Assembly (NCBI GenBank): GCA_900465685.1
Contig: UEGR01000008.1
Span: forward strand, 1 to 64,000
Direction of reading: 5' to 3'
Length of the DNA stretch: 64,000 bases
Source: Hyphomicrobiales bacterium
GTDB lineage: Bacteria; Pseudomonadota; Alphaproteobacteria; Rhizobiales; Rhizobiaceae
Positions 21,526 to 33,044 of the stretch are shown here, one piece after another. A program made the translations under genes and the position numbers. The notes below the pieces were generated by a model, which saw nothing but the letters and a program-made list of their open reading frames with translations, did no database searches and had not been told where the DNA came from. Every line of letters begins with the position of its first letter. The stretch's first letter is position 1.

Positions 21526-23205
21526 ATGCTGTCGCACCTCTCGATCCGCGATATTGTCCTGATTGAAAGGCTCGACATCGAGTTCAAGACCGGCTTGTCC
21601 GTGCTGACGGGCGAGACCGGTGCCGGTAAATCCATTCTGCTTGATTCGCTGTCGCTGGCGCTGGGTGCGCGCGGTGACGCTTCGCTGGTTCGCCATGGTG
21701 CGGACCAGGGGCAGGTGACGGCGGTATTCGATGTGCCGGGTGGTCATCCGGCCCGACTTTTCCTTCGCGAAAATGGTTTTGATGATGACGGCGACGTTAT
21801 CCTGCGTCGTCTCCAGATGGGCGATGGGCGCACGCGCGTTTTCATCAACGATCAGGCGGCAAGCGTTGCACTGTTGCGCGATCTGGGCCGCAGGCTGGTG
21901 GAAATTCACGGCCAGCACGATGATCGTGCGCTGATCGATACCGACCTTCACCGCACATTGCTGGATGCTTTCGGTGGTCTCGACGCCGAGACGATCGTGG
22001 TGCGCGAACGGCACAAGGCGTGGCGCGATGCTGAAACCGCATTGTCGCGTCACCGTGCTCGCGTTGAAGCGGCTGAGCGCGAGGGCGATTATCTGCGCTC
22101 TTCCGTTGAAGAACTGACCAAGCTCGATCCGCAGCCCGGCGAGGAAGATGAACTCGCCGAACGCCGTGCGGTGATGATGAAATCCGAAAAGATTGCCGGT
22201 GATGTGAATGAAGCGGGCGAACTTCTGTCGGGCAATGGTTCGCCGGTGCCGACGCTGGCAAGTCTGGTGCGCCGTCTGGAACGTAAAATTCCGGAAGCGC
22301 CGCATCTGCTTGAGCCAGTCTGCAAAGCCATCGATGAAGCACTGAACAGTCTGGCTATTGCGCAGGATGGCATCGACCACGCTATGCGGGAGATCGATTT
22401 CGATCCGCGTGTGCTGGAGCAGGTGGAAGAACGCCTGTTCGCGCTGCGTGCGGCTGCGCGCAAATATTCGGTCGCGGTGGAAGGCTTGCCTGCTCTGCGC
22501 GACAAGATGGATGCCGATCTTGCAGAGCTGGATGCAGGTGCGGAAAAGCTGGTGCAGCTTGAAGCGCAGGCAACCGAGACACGCGCCGCCTATGACGCGG
22601 CGGCGGCGGGGCTTTCCGCCCGACGCAAGGATACGGCCGAGCATCTGAAAGCGGCCGTTATGGCGGAACTTCCGGCGCTCAAGCTGGAACGTGCCGAATT
22701 CCTCGTCGAGATGATCACGGACCCGCAGGCGCGTGCTGCCGAAGGCATCGACACGGTGGAATATTGGGTCCGCACCAATCCGGGCACGCGCGCCGGTCCG
22801 ATGATGAAGGTTGCTTCCGGTGGCGAGCTGTCGCGTTTTCTTCTGGCGCTCAAAGTGGCGCTGGCGGATCGTGGTTCTGCGCCGACGCTGGTTTTCGACG
22901 AAATCGATACGGGTGTGGGCGGTGCCGTGGCGGATGCCATCGGCCAGCGTCTGGCGCGGCTGTCGTCGCGAGTGCAGGTGCTGTCCGTAACCCATGCGCC
23001 GCAGGTGGCGGCCCGTGCATCGACGCACTTCCTCATCGCAAAGTCTGCGACCAACGAAGACCGCATGTCGACATCGATCCGGTCTATCGGCGTGGATGAG
23101 CGGCAGGAAGAAATCGCCCGTATGCTCGCCGGTGCCAGCATTACCGACGAAGCGCGCGCGGCAGCAGAACGTTTGCTGGCGGAAAACAGCGCTCTGGCCT
23201 CCTGA
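21526..23205 (+). CDS. recN: DNA repair ATPase RecN
   Basis: RecN is an SMC-like ATPase acting early in double-strand break repair by recombination. The 559-residue protein shows Walker A GETGAGKS at about 29-36 and the Q-loop region EIHGQHDDRALID near 126. A coiled-coil arm runs through about 155-340. The ABC signature VASGGELSRFLLALK lies near 425-439, and Walker B LVFDEIDTGVGG near 456-467. This is the full family architecture. It follows bamD closely. Confidence 0.96.
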   Translation: MLSHLSIRDIVLIERLDIEFKTGLSVLTGETGAGKSILLDSLSLALGARGDASLVRHGADQGQVTAVFDVPGGHPARLFLRENGFDDDGDVILRRLQMGDGRTRVFINDQAASVALLRDLGRRLVEIHGQHDDRALIDTDLHRTLLDAFGGLDAETIVVRERHKAWRDAETALSRHRARVEAAEREGDYLRSSVEELTKLDPQPGEEDELAERRAVMMKSEKIAGDVNEAGELLSGNGSPVPTLASLVRRLERKIPEAPHLLEPVCKAIDEALNSLAIAQDGIDHAMREIDFDPRVLEQVEERLFALRAAARKYSVAVEGLPALRDKMDADLAELDAGAEKLVQLEAQATETRAAYDAAAAGLSARRKDTAEHLKAAVMAELPALKLERAEFLVEMITDPQARAAEGIDTVEYWVRTNPGTRAGPMMKVASGGELSRFLLALKVALADRGSAPTLVFDEIDTGVGGAVADAIGQRLARLSSRVQVLSVTHAPQVAARASTHFLIAKSATNEDRMSTSIRSIGVDERQEEIARMLAGASITDEARAAAERLLAENSALAS

Positions 23206-23295
23206 CAGCTATCTGACAGTATCCTCTGTTCGTAAAGTCAGGCGGCTGTAGGCTAAATGACATTTCTTGGATATGTTTCTGCTCGATTCAGATAG

Positions 23296-25476
<2,181 letters not shown>

Positions 25477-25480
25477 TCGA

Positions 25481-26191
25481 ATGGCGCCATTCAAGGGTTT
25501 TGGTGACAAGGCTATTCCTTTTCTGAAGGCGCTCGATTTCCACCAGAACCGGGAATGGTTTGTGGAAAACAAGGATCTGTTTGAAGAGCACCTGAAAGAG
25601 CCGCTTGGCGATCTGATTGAAGAACTGAGCGCGCGCTTCGAACAGGCGGGGCTGGGCTTCAAGGGCGACCGCGTGAAGTCGCAGTTTCGTATCAAGCGCG
25701 ATACACGCTTCTCGAAAGACAAGGCGCCGTATAACCGGCACCTGTCGGCGTTGCTTTCACGCTCGGGTACGAAATGGGACGAAAGCGGCTGTTTTTATGT
25801 CTGCATCGGGCTGCCGGGTGTACGCGATTGCTATGCCGGGGTTGCCTGGTGGGGACCGAAACCGAAGCTCCTGCTGGCCATCCGCAAAGCGATTGTGGAG
25901 AAGCCGGATGAGTATCGCGCCGTGGTGGCAAAGCTGAAGAAGAATGGTTTGCAGATCAGCGATAGTGACCGGCTGAAGCGCACGCCGCGCGGCTTTGAAA
26001 ACGTGACCGAACCGGATCTTGTCGAAGCCATTCGCAATCGTCATTTCGCGGTGCGGATGGAAATCGATCCGGAGAGCATCACGCAGGCAGCGCTTGCGGA
26101 CCGTCTGGTCGATTTTGTCGAGCGCTCGCGCCCTCTGGTCGACTGGATCAGAAAGATTGAAGGTACGCTGCCTCCAGATCAACCGGATTGA
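25481..26191 (+). CDS. DUF2461 domain-containing protein
   Basis: The product (236 residues) begins MAPFKGFGDKAIPFLKALDF and matches the DUF2461 (TIGR02453) family: the FHQNREWFVENKDLFEEHL block near 20, FRIKRDTRFSKDKAPYN near 69-85, and CFYVCIGLPG near 104. Its molecular function is unknown. ATG 25481 was chosen because GGAGGA at 25467-25472 gives good spacing; the open frame runs further upstream inside ligA but without a start signal. It follows ligA by 4 nt, so it probably shares that transcript. Confidence 0.9.
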   Translation: MAPFKGFGDKAIPFLKALDFHQNREWFVENKDLFEEHLKEPLGDLIEELSARFEQAGLGFKGDRVKSQFRIKRDTRFSKDKAPYNRHLSALLSRSGTKWDESGCFYVCIGLPGVRDCYAGVAWWGPKPKLLLAIRKAIVEKPDEYRAVVAKLKKNGLQISDSDRLKRTPRGFENVTEPDLVEAIRNRHFAVRMEIDPESITQAALADRLVDFVERSRPLVDWIRKIEGTLPPDQPD

Positions 26192-26345
26192 TCGCCGTAT
26201 CAATTATCTGCATGAGTGATGCCTAAATGTTGCGTGCGTCAGATAAACTGACCGCAGCGTCTCTATTTGTATGATTTTTGCCGGACACCTATTCCAACGC
26301 GTCATGGAATTGCCTAATGACTCCTCGTCTGGAGGAGGGGATTCC

Positions 26346-27068
26346 GTGGACCAGGGTTTCAGGCCGGCTAAGGCCTCTGCGAGCAGTGAGTTTCTGCACG
26401 GCGCGAAACGCGGCGTGCCCATCGTGCTGGCGGGCACACCTTTCGGGGTGCTGTTCGGCGCTGTTGCTCTCGATCACGGCCTTTCGGTCGGTGAAGCGGT
26501 ATTCATGAGCGCAACGCTCTATGCCGGTGCCAGCCAGATGGTTGGCCTTGATATGTTCGGGCAGAATATTGCTCCCTGGATGATCGTTCTCTCCATCTTT
26601 GCGGTCAATTTCCGCAATGTGCTCTATTCGGCGACGGTGGGGCGGCGCATCCGTCACTTCTCATTCTTGCAGAAGGCAGTCGCCTTTTTCGTGCTGGTTG
26701 ATCCGCAATATGCGGAGGTCGAGATTCGCAGCGAGGCAGGCAAGAAGATCACCTTCTCCTGGTATATGGGGCTGGGGCTGATGACCTATGTCTGCTGGAT
26801 ACTGGAAACCTGGGTTGGCGCCATGTTTGGCGACCTGATTTCCAATCCTTATGCGATTGGTGTCGATTTCCTGCTGCCGATTTACTTCCTCGGCATGGTG
26901 ATGAGTTTTCGTCATCGCAAGCACTGGTGGCCGGTGGTTGTCGTCAGCGCGATCTCGGCCATTGCCGCCTATAAATTTGTTGGTTCGCCCTGGCATGTGA
27001 CGCTGGGGGCAGCTGGTGGCGTAGTGCTGGCAGCCATTCTTGCCAAGCCACAGAATGTGAAGGCGTGA
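26346..27068 (+). CDS. azlC: AzlC family branched-chain amino-acid exporter, large subunit
   Basis: AzlC is the larger membrane subunit of a two-component exporter for branched-chain amino acids and analogues. The family start GAKRGVPIVLAGTPFGVLFG and the block SATLYAGASQMVGLDMF are present, with about seven to eight hydrophobic segments over 240 residues. GTG 26346 is preceded by an excellent Shine-Dalgarno (GGAGGAGGGG at 26331-26340), so I chose it. ATG 26304 and ATG 26271 are in-frame alternatives that would add a Ser/Gly-rich tail. Its end overlaps azlD. The transported substrate is inferred from the family only. Confidence 0.88.
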   Translation: MDQGFRPAKASASSEFLHGAKRGVPIVLAGTPFGVLFGAVALDHGLSVGEAVFMSATLYAGASQMVGLDMFGQNIAPWMIVLSIFAVNFRNVLYSATVGRRIRHFSFLQKAVAFFVLVDPQYAEVEIRSEAGKKITFSWYMGLGLMTYVCWILETWVGAMFGDLISNPYAIGVDFLLPIYFLGMVMSFRHRKHWWPVVVVSAISAIAAYKFVGSPWHVTLGAAGGVVLAAILAKPQNVKA

Positions 27069-27373
27069 CGCCCATGGACACCACGACCTGGATCATCATT
27101 GTCGCCGCGTTCTTCACCTATCTGACCCGTATTGGCGGGCATCTGGTACTGTCGCGCTTTGAGCGTCTGCATTTTCGTGTAGAGGCGGCGCTGAATGCCG
27201 TGCCTGCGGCGGTGCTGACGGCGATTGTCGCCGCACCTGCATCGGATCATGGCTGGCGGGAGCTGCTCGTGCTCGTCGTTTGTGTCATCCTGTCCCTGCG
27301 GGTCAGCATGCTAACGATGTTTTTTGCAGGCGCAGCGCTGTTGATCGCGCTGCGCCATTTCTTTCCAATTTGA
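27065..27373 (+). CDS. azlD: AzlD family exporter, small subunit
   Basis: This small membrane protein of about 102 residues has four hydrophobic segments and the AzlD pattern TYLTRIGGHLVLSRF near 19-33 followed by NAVPAAVLTAIVAP. It partners AzlC in branched-chain amino-acid export. GTG 27065 overlaps the azlC stop by 4 nt, a coupled arrangement; ATG 27074 is an equally plausible start, three codons shorter. Its stop lies 2 nt from the convergent aminopeptidase gene. Confidence 0.9.
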   Translation: MTPMDTTTWIIIVAAFFTYLTRIGGHLVLSRFERLHFRVEAALNAVPAAVLTAIVAAPASDHGWRELLVLVVCVILSLRVSMLTMFFAGAALLIALRHFFPI

Positions 27374-27375
27374 AC

Positions 27376-29202
27376 TTATAGCGGCGCGGTTGCCGTTTCG
27401 AGCCACTTGCGTTCGGCATCCTTCAGATGGCCGGACAGCTTTGCACGCACGCTGGCGTGGTAATTGTTGAGCCAGTCCAGCTCTTCCTGCGTCAGCAGCG
27501 ACTTATCGATCAGACGACGGTCGATCGGGCAGAAGGTTAGCGTTTCGAAGCCCATCATCGGAATGTCACCACCTTCCGGCACTTCCGGTTCGGTGACGAT
27601 GATCAGATTTTCGATGCGGATGCCAAACGAGCCTGGCTTGTAATAGCCCGGTTCGTTGGACAGGATCATGCCCGGCAGCAGCTCTTGCGAACCCGTCTTG
27701 GCAATCCGCTGCGGTCCTTCATGCACTGAGAGATAAGCGCCGACGCCATGGCCGGTGCCATGGGCATAATCGAAGCCGTTTTTCCAAAGCGCGATACGCG
27801 CGAGCACATCGATATCCTGCCCACGCGTACCAGCCGGGAAGCGCGCCGTGCTGATGCCGATCACGCCTTTCAGAACGAGCGTGAAGGCCTTGATGGTTTC
27901 AGGCGCAATCTTGCCCACCGGAACCGTGCGGGTAATATCGGTGGTGCCGTCGCGATATTGTGCGCCGGAATCGACCAGATAAAGCTCGCCATCCTGTAGC
28001 GTGCGGTTGGTGTCGGTGTTGACGCGGTAATGGATGACTGCGCCATTCGGACCGGCACCCGAAATCGTGTCGAAGGACACGTCTTCCAGCGGCATCTGGA
28101 AATCGCGTCCGGCATTGGCGCGAGATTCCTCCAGCTTTTGGGCTGCGCCGATTTCATCCACGGTACCGGGCTTTTGCCCATCAACCCAGGACAGGAAATT
28201 GACCATGGCCACGCCGTCGCGTTCATGCGCGGCACGCGAACCGTCAAGCTCGGCCTTGTTCTTCACCGCACGTGGAATGCGGGCAGGGTCCTTGCCGTCA
28301 ATCACGGAGCCGCCTGCACCGGTGACGATCAGGCGTAGCTTTTCGGCCGCAAGCGCAGGATCGAGCAAAATGGCTTCACCCTTTGCGGCCCGCGCGCTGA
28401 GATGGCCTTCCAGATTGCTGGGGGTCGAAAGCTTGGCAAGCTGGGTGAGATAGGCGCGGGGCTCGATAGCGAGCTTGGCTTCGTCGATGAAGATTTCCGG
28501 CTCGCCCTTGGCCGGAATGATGGCGAAGCTCAAGGGCAGGGGCGTGTTGGAAACATCCTTGCCGCGAATGTTGAACACCCATGCGACGGATGACGGATCG
28601 GTCAGCACAGTGGCCGTAGCACCGCTTGCCGCAACGGCCTTCTGCATTTCCTTGATCTTGTCCTTGGCCTCATGACCGGCAAAACGGGCGGGCTGGATGG
28701 TCACGGCGGCGGTCGGTGCCGCTGGCTGATCATCCCACACCGCATCGACCAGATTGGTCTCGACCGGAACCAGCTTTCCGCCCTGCTTTTCCAGTGCTTC
28801 GCGAAGCGCATGGGCTTCGGAAATGGTGTGCAGCCATGGATCGAAGCCGATGGTCAGGCCCTTGCCATTCTCGGCCAGCCATGCAGCAGGCGGCGTGCTG
28901 ACAAGACTTTCGTAAGAGAAAATCTTCGGGTCGGTCTGAGCGCGAACCTGCAATTCGTAACGTCCGTCGATGAAGACATAGGCAGACTTCTTCAGGATGA
29001 GGGCTGCACCTGCCGAACCGGTGAAGCCGGTCAGCCATGCAAGGCGCTGCGCATGGGGCGGCACATATTCGCCCTGATGCTCGTCGGCGCGGGGCACCAG
29101 AAAACCATCAAGGCTGAGCGCTGCCATCTTCTCACGCAGCTTCGCCACGCGAGGCGCGCCATTGGCCGGGTTGGTGGTGACGTCAAAGGTCTGAAAAGCC
29201 AT
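27376..29202 (-). CDS. Xaa-Pro aminopeptidase (M24B family)
   Basis: The 608-residue protein is a metal-dependent aminopeptidase that removes N-terminal residues preceding proline. It has the long three-domain form. Two N-terminal creatinase-like domains (GFLVPRADEHQGEYVPP near 33-49, LTGFTGSAG near 57) precede the C-terminal pita-bread domain. Metal ligands are visible: Asp pair in VDSGAQYRDGTTDITRT near 425-441, His in GTGHGVGAYLSVHEGP near 488-503, Glu in LSNEPGYY near 521 and Glu in IRIENLIIV near 535. It is the last of three minus-strand genes (SCO protein, prmA, this one). Confidence 0.94.
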   Translation of the reverse strand: MAFQTFDVTTNPANGAPRVAKLREKMAALSLDGFLVPRADEHQGEYVPPHAQRLAWLTGFTGSAGAALILKKSAYVFIDGRYELQVRAQTDPKIFSYESLVSTPPAAWLAENGKGLTIGFDPWLHTISEAHALREALEKQGGKLVPVETNLVDAVWDDQPAAPTAAVTIQPARFAGHEAKDKIKEMQKAVAASGATATVLTDPSSVAWVFNIRGKDVSNTPLPLSFAIIPAKGEPEIFIDEAKLAIEPRAYLTQLAKLSTPSNLEGHLSARAAKGEAILLDPALAAEKLRLIVTGAGGSVIDGKDPARIPRAVKNKAELDGSRAAHERDGVAMVNFLSWVDGQKPGTVDEIGAAQKLEESRANAGRDFQMPLEDVSFDTISGAGPNGAVIHYRVNTDTNRTLQDGELYLVDSGAQYRDGTTDITRTVPVGKIAPETIKAFTLVLKGVIGISTARFPAGTRGQDIDVLARIALWKNGFDYAHGTGHGVGAYLSVHEGPQRIAKTGSQELLPGMILSNEPGYYKPGSFGIRIENLIIVTEPEVPEGGDIPMMGFETLTFCPIDRRLIDKSLLTQEELDWLNNYHASVRAKLSGHLKDAERKWLETATAPL

Positions 29203-29261
29203 GGGTCTAACTCACAACAGATGAAAGATAACCGTTTCTGGGTTCTGGTTCCGGAATCACA

Positions 29262-30119
29262 TCACTTCAGATGGATCGCCACCCAGCCTTCGCGATGAAG
29301 CGTCTTTTGATGCGTCAGGCCCTGTGCCTGATAAGCGGCGAGCACCGCATCGTGCTGGCTTTCCAGAATGCCGGAAAGAACAATCGAGCCGCTTGTGGCC
29401 AGATGCTGCTTCAACGAAGGCGCAAGTTCAATCAGCGGATTGGCAAGGATATTCGCCACGATCAGATCGAAAGGCGTATAGGACCGGAAGATCGAATGGT
29501 CGAAACCTTCCGCCGTCGCCGTAATGACGTGCTCGGCAACGCCATTCTTGGCGGCGTTTTCTGCCGCTACGGTAACCGCGATGGGGTCGATGTCGGTGGC
29601 GAGAACCGGGATCGGCGCGAGCTTTGCGATGGCGATGGCCAGCACGGCGCTGCCGGTTCCAAGATCAAGCGCATTGGTCGGATGTTCGGTCTCAACGACC
29701 TCCTCGATCAGTTCGAGGCAGCCTGCCGTCGTGCCGTGATGGCCTGTGCCGAAGGCCAGACCTGCATCGATTTCAATCGGAATGTCGTTCGGCTCGATCT
29801 TGTCGCGGTCATGCGAGCCATGGACGAAGAAACGTCCGGCGCGAACCGGTTTCAGGCCCTCGAGCGAATGGGTGACCCAATCGATATCCGGCAGTTCCTC
29901 GGTTTCGAATTTGTCGGCGCCAACCAGCTCGTCCACACGGGTCGCGACCTCTTCAGCACCGTCTTCGACATAGACCGAGACTTCGAAAATCTGCCGGTCT
30001 TCATCGATTTCGGTGATGGCGATTGGAAAGCCGTCATCCTCGAAAGCCTGTTCGAGAATATTATAAACGCGCTCGGCTTCCGCCTTGTTCGCCGAAAAGA
30101 AAAGTCGTGATTGGGCCAT
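29262..30119 (-). CDS. prmA: Ribosomal protein L11 methyltransferase PrmA
   Basis: PrmA trimethylates amino groups of ribosomal protein L11. The 285-residue enzyme has an N-terminal substrate-recognition domain and a C-terminal SAM methyltransferase domain: [15 protein letters not shown] near 128-142, SAM motif [18 protein letters not shown] near 154-170, and the catalytic-loop motif [13 protein letters not shown] near 220-232. The length is normal. A 59-nt gap separates it from the downstream aminopeptidase gene. No Shine-Dalgarno stands out; an inverted repeat lies just upstream. Confidence 0.95.
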   Translation of the reverse strand: MAQSRLFFSANKAEAERVYNILEQAFEDDGFPIAITEIDEDRQIFEVSVYVEDGAEEVATRVDELVGADKFETEELPDIDWVTHSLEGLKPVRAGRFFVHGSHDRDKIEPNDIPIEIDAGLAFGTGHHGTTAGCLELIEEVVETEHPTNALDLGTGSAVLAIAIAKLAPIPVLATDIDPIAVTVAAENAAKNGVAEHVITATAEGFDHSIFRSYTPFDLIVANILANPLIELAPSLKQHLATSGSIVLSGILESQHDAVLAAYQAQGLTHQKTLHREGWVAIHLK

Positions 30120-30163
30120 GAGGTAAAAAGCTCTCTAAAAGTTCAAGAGCTTCTGTTTAGCTG

Positions 30164-30207
30164 TCGGAGCGCCGCGCGTCCATCCGAACACATAAATGGC
30201 GCTCCGA
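30164..30207. repeat. Ten-bp inverted repeat between the SCO gene and prmA
   Basis: The arms TCGGAGCGCC (30164-30173) and GGCGCTCCGA (30198-30207) are perfectly complementary with a 24-nt loop. Two smaller hairpins lie at 30128-30152 and 30227-30240. None has a T-run on either strand, so termination is doubtful; an mRNA-stabilising or processing role is possible. Confidence 0.45.
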
Positions 30208-30270
30208 ATCTTTGGGATTTACATGCCCGCCAAAGGGCGGTTGCCATAGAAAGCAGATATCGGTTCAGGA

Positions 30271-30861
30271 TTAGCCGGCAGAAGCGCCCTTGGCGAGGTT
30301 CTTCAGCTTTTGCAGCGCGGTATCCGGGTTTTCCTGATAGGCGATGGTGCTGCGGAACCGCCCGCCCTTGTCGAGCAGGAAGACCGATGCGGTGTGATCC
30401 ATGCTGTATTCGCCGTCTTCACCCGGAACCTTCTTGGCATAGATGTGGTAGGACTTGACCATGTCGGCGATGTTTTCCGGCGTGCCGGTGATGCCGACAA
30501 TACGCTTCGAGACATTGCCCACATAGGTCTTCATGATGTCCTGCGTGTCGCGTTCCGGATCGACGGTGATGAAATAGGCCTTGAGGTCCTGTCCGTCGTT
30601 GCCAAGCTGGTTCAGCCAGCCGTCCAGTTCGTAAAGCGTGGTGGGGCAGACATCAGGGCAATGGGTGAAGCCAAAAAACACGACAGCCGGTGTGGCGCGC
30701 AAGTCTTTTTCGGTGAAAGGCTGTCCATCCATCGTGACGAGATTAAGCGGTCCGCCGAAGGGTTCCTTCGCAGCCTCGCGATCACGAAACATGTTGAAAC
30801 CAGCAGCGCCGACAATCACGACGATGAAGGCAATGATGAAGATGGGCAGGAATTTTTTCAT
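30271..30861 (-). CDS. SCO family protein (copper chaperone for cytochrome oxidase)
   Basis: SCO/SenC proteins deliver copper to the CuA site of cytochrome c oxidase or act as thiol reductases. The 196-residue product has an N-terminal membrane anchor at about 4-24, then a thioredoxin fold with the copper-binding CPDVC motif (Cys68 and Cys72) and the conserved His in DHTASVFLLD near 158. ATG 30861 was chosen because it puts the basic residues and anchor at the N-terminus. The frame is open to 30975. No oxidase genes are nearby. Confidence 0.92.
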   Translation of the reverse strand: MKKFLPIFIIAFIVVIVGAAGFNMFRDREAAKEPFGGPLNLVTMDGQPFTEKDLRATPAVVFFGFTHCPDVCPTTLYELDGWLNQLGNDGQDLKAYFITVDPERDTQDIMKTYVGNVSKRIVGITGTPENIADMVKSYHIYAKKVPGEDGEYSMDHTASVFLLDKGGRFRSTIAYQENPDTALQKLKNLAKGASAG

Positions 30862-31212
30862 GTCCAGTCGACCTTGCATATCCGAACGGCATTCGCGCGC
30901 CGCTTTATAAACTATTTTCCTGGTGCGGGCAGAACCGTCATCATAGCCGTATTCCGCGATCACGAAGAGCAACATTTTCGAGATTGGTTTAATCTCGAAC
31001 CGGGGCGAATCCGCCGAACCTGTAGGTCGCTCTTCAGACTGGGCCTAATCTACGGTTCTTTTTCTAATTTTCAATAATTTCTGAAACTTTTGCCGGTTCG
31101 TTTGTTTGCCGGACAACCAAAGTTGAATGAGAAAGTCGGCTATTTCGTTTGGATTCACCCAAGGGATTGTTATATTTCCGTAATAAAACTGCAATATTTT
31201 AAGAGAATCGTT
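30862..31212. other. AT-rich spacer between the SCO and Stealth genes (351 nt)
   Basis: The stretch from about 31040 to 31220 is clearly richer in A and T than its surroundings. The genes on either side diverge, so both promoters should lie here. I recognise no gene, and a minus-strand open frame across 31045-31677 is the antisense shadow of the Stealth gene. Confidence 0.45.
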
Positions 31213-32235
31213 TTGGAAATCGATTATGTAATCGCGTGGGTGGACGGTCAGGACCCCGCGCATAAGTCTTCCCGGCAGCGATTTGCGCCAGATTCCGAAA
31301 AGACCCATTTCGAAGCGGTGACCAGTGAGCGCTATTTCGACAATGGCGAGATTTATTACAATATTGCATCGGTCATTCAGTTCGCGCCGTTCATACGGCG
31401 TATTTTCATCATCACTGACAATCAGAAACCGCGGCTGCTCGATGCTTTCGCCGCGGAGGGCAAGTGCGATCCATCCTTCATCCAGATTGTCTCGCATGAC
31501 GATATTTTCAAAGACCTGCCAGCGGCGCGGCCATCCTTCAATGCGAGAGCAATCGAGGGGGCAGTGTGGCGCATACCCGGCCTGTCGGAACACTTTATCT
31601 ATTCCAACGATGATTTCTTCCTGAATGCTCCGTTGGACGTGTCCGATTTTTACGAGAACGGACGGCCCAGACTGCATGGTGACTGGGTGCGACCGGAAAA
31701 TACCCGTTTGAAATACAAGCTGCGGCGCTTTCTCGGGAAAATTTCGCGATACGAATATACGTTCCCAAAATTCCGCCTTGCGCAGTGGAAGGGCGCTGTC
31801 ATAGCCGGAGTGAAGGACAGGTTTCTAAGCATCCATCACCATCCGCATCCGCTGAGACGCAGCACACTGGCCTCGTTCTTCGCGGCAAAGCCAGATGTGT
31901 TGAACCGTCAGGTCGGGTTTCGCTATCGCAATATCGAGCAGTTCAACACGGTTTCCCTCGCCAACCATCTGGAAATCGCGCAGCATCACACGCCGGTCCA
32001 TGGCGTGCGGGAGCTGGCCTATCTCGATTTTGTGCAGGCCAAGCACTGGGGTGATGAGCTGGATAAGATCAGAAACGGTTCGGCCCCCTTTGGTTGCGTG
32101 CAGGGCTTTGAACGGTTTGAGCCAGAGTTCAGGGCACAAATTCATGCGACATTGATCGCGAAGTTTGACGATGTTCTGCCGAATGCTATCAAGGCATACT
32201 TATCGAGCGAACAGAGTTCGCAGCAGGCGGCCTAG
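31213..32235 (+). CDS. Stealth-family polysaccharide phosphotransferase, orphan
   Basis: Stealth proteins are sugar-phosphate transferases that build phosphodiester-linked capsules or exopolysaccharides. The 340-residue product starts with conserved region 1 (EIDYVIAWVDGQDPAHK). It then has region 2 (NGEIYYNIASVIQFAPFIRR near 50, ITDNQKPRLLD near 72), EHFIYSNDDFFLNAPLDVSD near 128, and the later HHHPHPLRRSTL block near 204. No ATG exists in this frame near the 5' end, so I use TTG 31213, preceded by AAGAGA and placing region 1 at the N-terminus; TTG 31090 would add 41 unrelated residues. No capsule genes flank it, and its upstream DNA is AT-rich, which suggests lateral gain. Confidence 0.84.
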   Translation: MEIDYVIAWVDGQDPAHKSSRQRFAPDSEKTHFEAVTSERYFDNGEIYYNIASVIQFAPFIRRIFIITDNQKPRLLDAFAAEGKCDPSFIQIVSHDDIFKDLPAARPSFNARAIEGAVWRIPGLSEHFIYSNDDFFLNAPLDVSDFYENGRPRLHGDWVRPENTRLKYKLRRFLGKISRYEYTFPKFRLAQWKGAVIAGVKDRFLSIHHHPHPLRRSTLASFFAAKPDVLNRQVGFRYRNIEQFNTVSLANHLEIAQHHTPVHGVRELAYLDFVQAKHWGDELDKIRNGSAPFGCVQGFERFEPEFRAQIHATLIAKFDDVLPNAIKAYLSSEQSSQQAA

Positions 32236-32243
32236 GTCGCTTT

Positions 32244-32308
32244 AGAGCACATCCCGAAAAGCGTGAAACGGTTTTCGGACAAGATGTGCTTAAAAACAAA
32301 CGCGCTCT
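32244..32308 (+). repeat. Palindromic repeat element, copy A (short form)
   Basis: This 65-bp element is related to those at 37849-37948 and 43941-44043. It contains the first hairpin module: outer arms AGCACATC and GATGTGCT, inner arms CCGAAAA and TTTTCGG. It ends in CGCGCTCT but lacks most of the second module. It ends 20 nt before the start of the hexapeptide transferase gene. Palindromic elements of 103-105 bp are described in Brucella; membership is inferred. Confidence 0.8.
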
Positions 32309-32328
32309 GAGCAACCTTGAGACTTTTG

Positions 32329-32958
32329 ATGGCCAATTCCGACGATCTTCGTTTCCAGAATAGTGAGCCGCGCATTCATTCGACGGCGCAGCTCAAATCC
32401 TCCAAGCTGGGGCGCTATGCCGATATTGGCGAGCGGGTTATCCTGCGCGATGTGATGGTCGGCGATTTCACCTATTTCGAGCGAAATGGTGAGGGCATTT
32501 ATGCCGAGATCGGCAAGTTCTGCTCCATCGCGGCCAATGTGCGGATCAATGCGCTGGAACACCCGATGGAACGGCTGACCACGCATAAGCTGAGCTATCG
32601 TCCCAACGAATATTTCCGTTATCTGGGTGTTGATGGCGAGTTTCGCGCGCGCCGTCAGGCAAAGCGGGTGGTGATCGGCAATGATGTCTGGATCGGGCAT
32701 GGCGCAGTCATCACGCCGGGCGTGACGGTTGGCCATGGTGCGGTGATCGGCGCCAATGCTGTCGTGACGAGGGATGTCGCGCCCTATACGGTGGTTGGCG
32801 GCGTCCCGGCCAAACTCATTCGCAAGCGCTTCGATGACGCCATTATCGAACGGCTGCTGAAACTCAACTGGTGGGACTGGCCGGTGGAAAAGCTGTTTGA
32901 GGCTGTGCCCGATATTCAAACCATGGCGATTGGCGACTTCCTCGTCAAATGGGAATAG
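32329..32958 (+). CDS. Left-handed beta-helix (hexapeptide) transferase, phosphonate-type (TIGR03308-like)
   Basis: The 209-residue protein is a hexapeptide-repeat acyltransferase. It has early strands [20 protein letters not shown] near 17-36, the block [20 protein letters not shown] near 65-84, then typical hexapeptides [17 protein letters not shown] near 119-135 and [14 protein letters not shown] near 159-172. This pattern matches the family often found in phosphonate-use operons, but no phn genes are in the window and the substrate is unknown. ATG 32329 was chosen over TTG 32317. A short copy of the palindromic element ends 20 nt upstream and may supply its 5' leader. Confidence 0.85.
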   Translation: MANSDDLRFQNSEPRIHSTAQLKSSKLGRYADIGERVILRDVMVGDFTYFERNGEGIYAEIGKFCSIAANVRINALEHPMERLTTHKLSYRPNEYFRYLGVDGEFRARRQAKRVVIGNDVWIGHGAVITPGVTVGHGAVIGANAVVTRDVAPYTVVGGVPAKLIRKRFDDAIIERLLKLNWWDWPVEKLFEAVPDIQTMAIGDFLVKWE

Positions 32959-33044
32959 GCGGTTCGGCGGCGGGTGTTTTTCAGTAAGCTCTTGCAAAGA
33001 CAGGCCAGCCGCGCCACTTCTCCTCACAGGTTTTCAGGGAGAAC

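Noticed and set aside
30164-30207. Terminator for the SCO gene
   Set aside because: The stem is strong but no T-run follows on the minus strand, so it is listed only as an inverted repeat.
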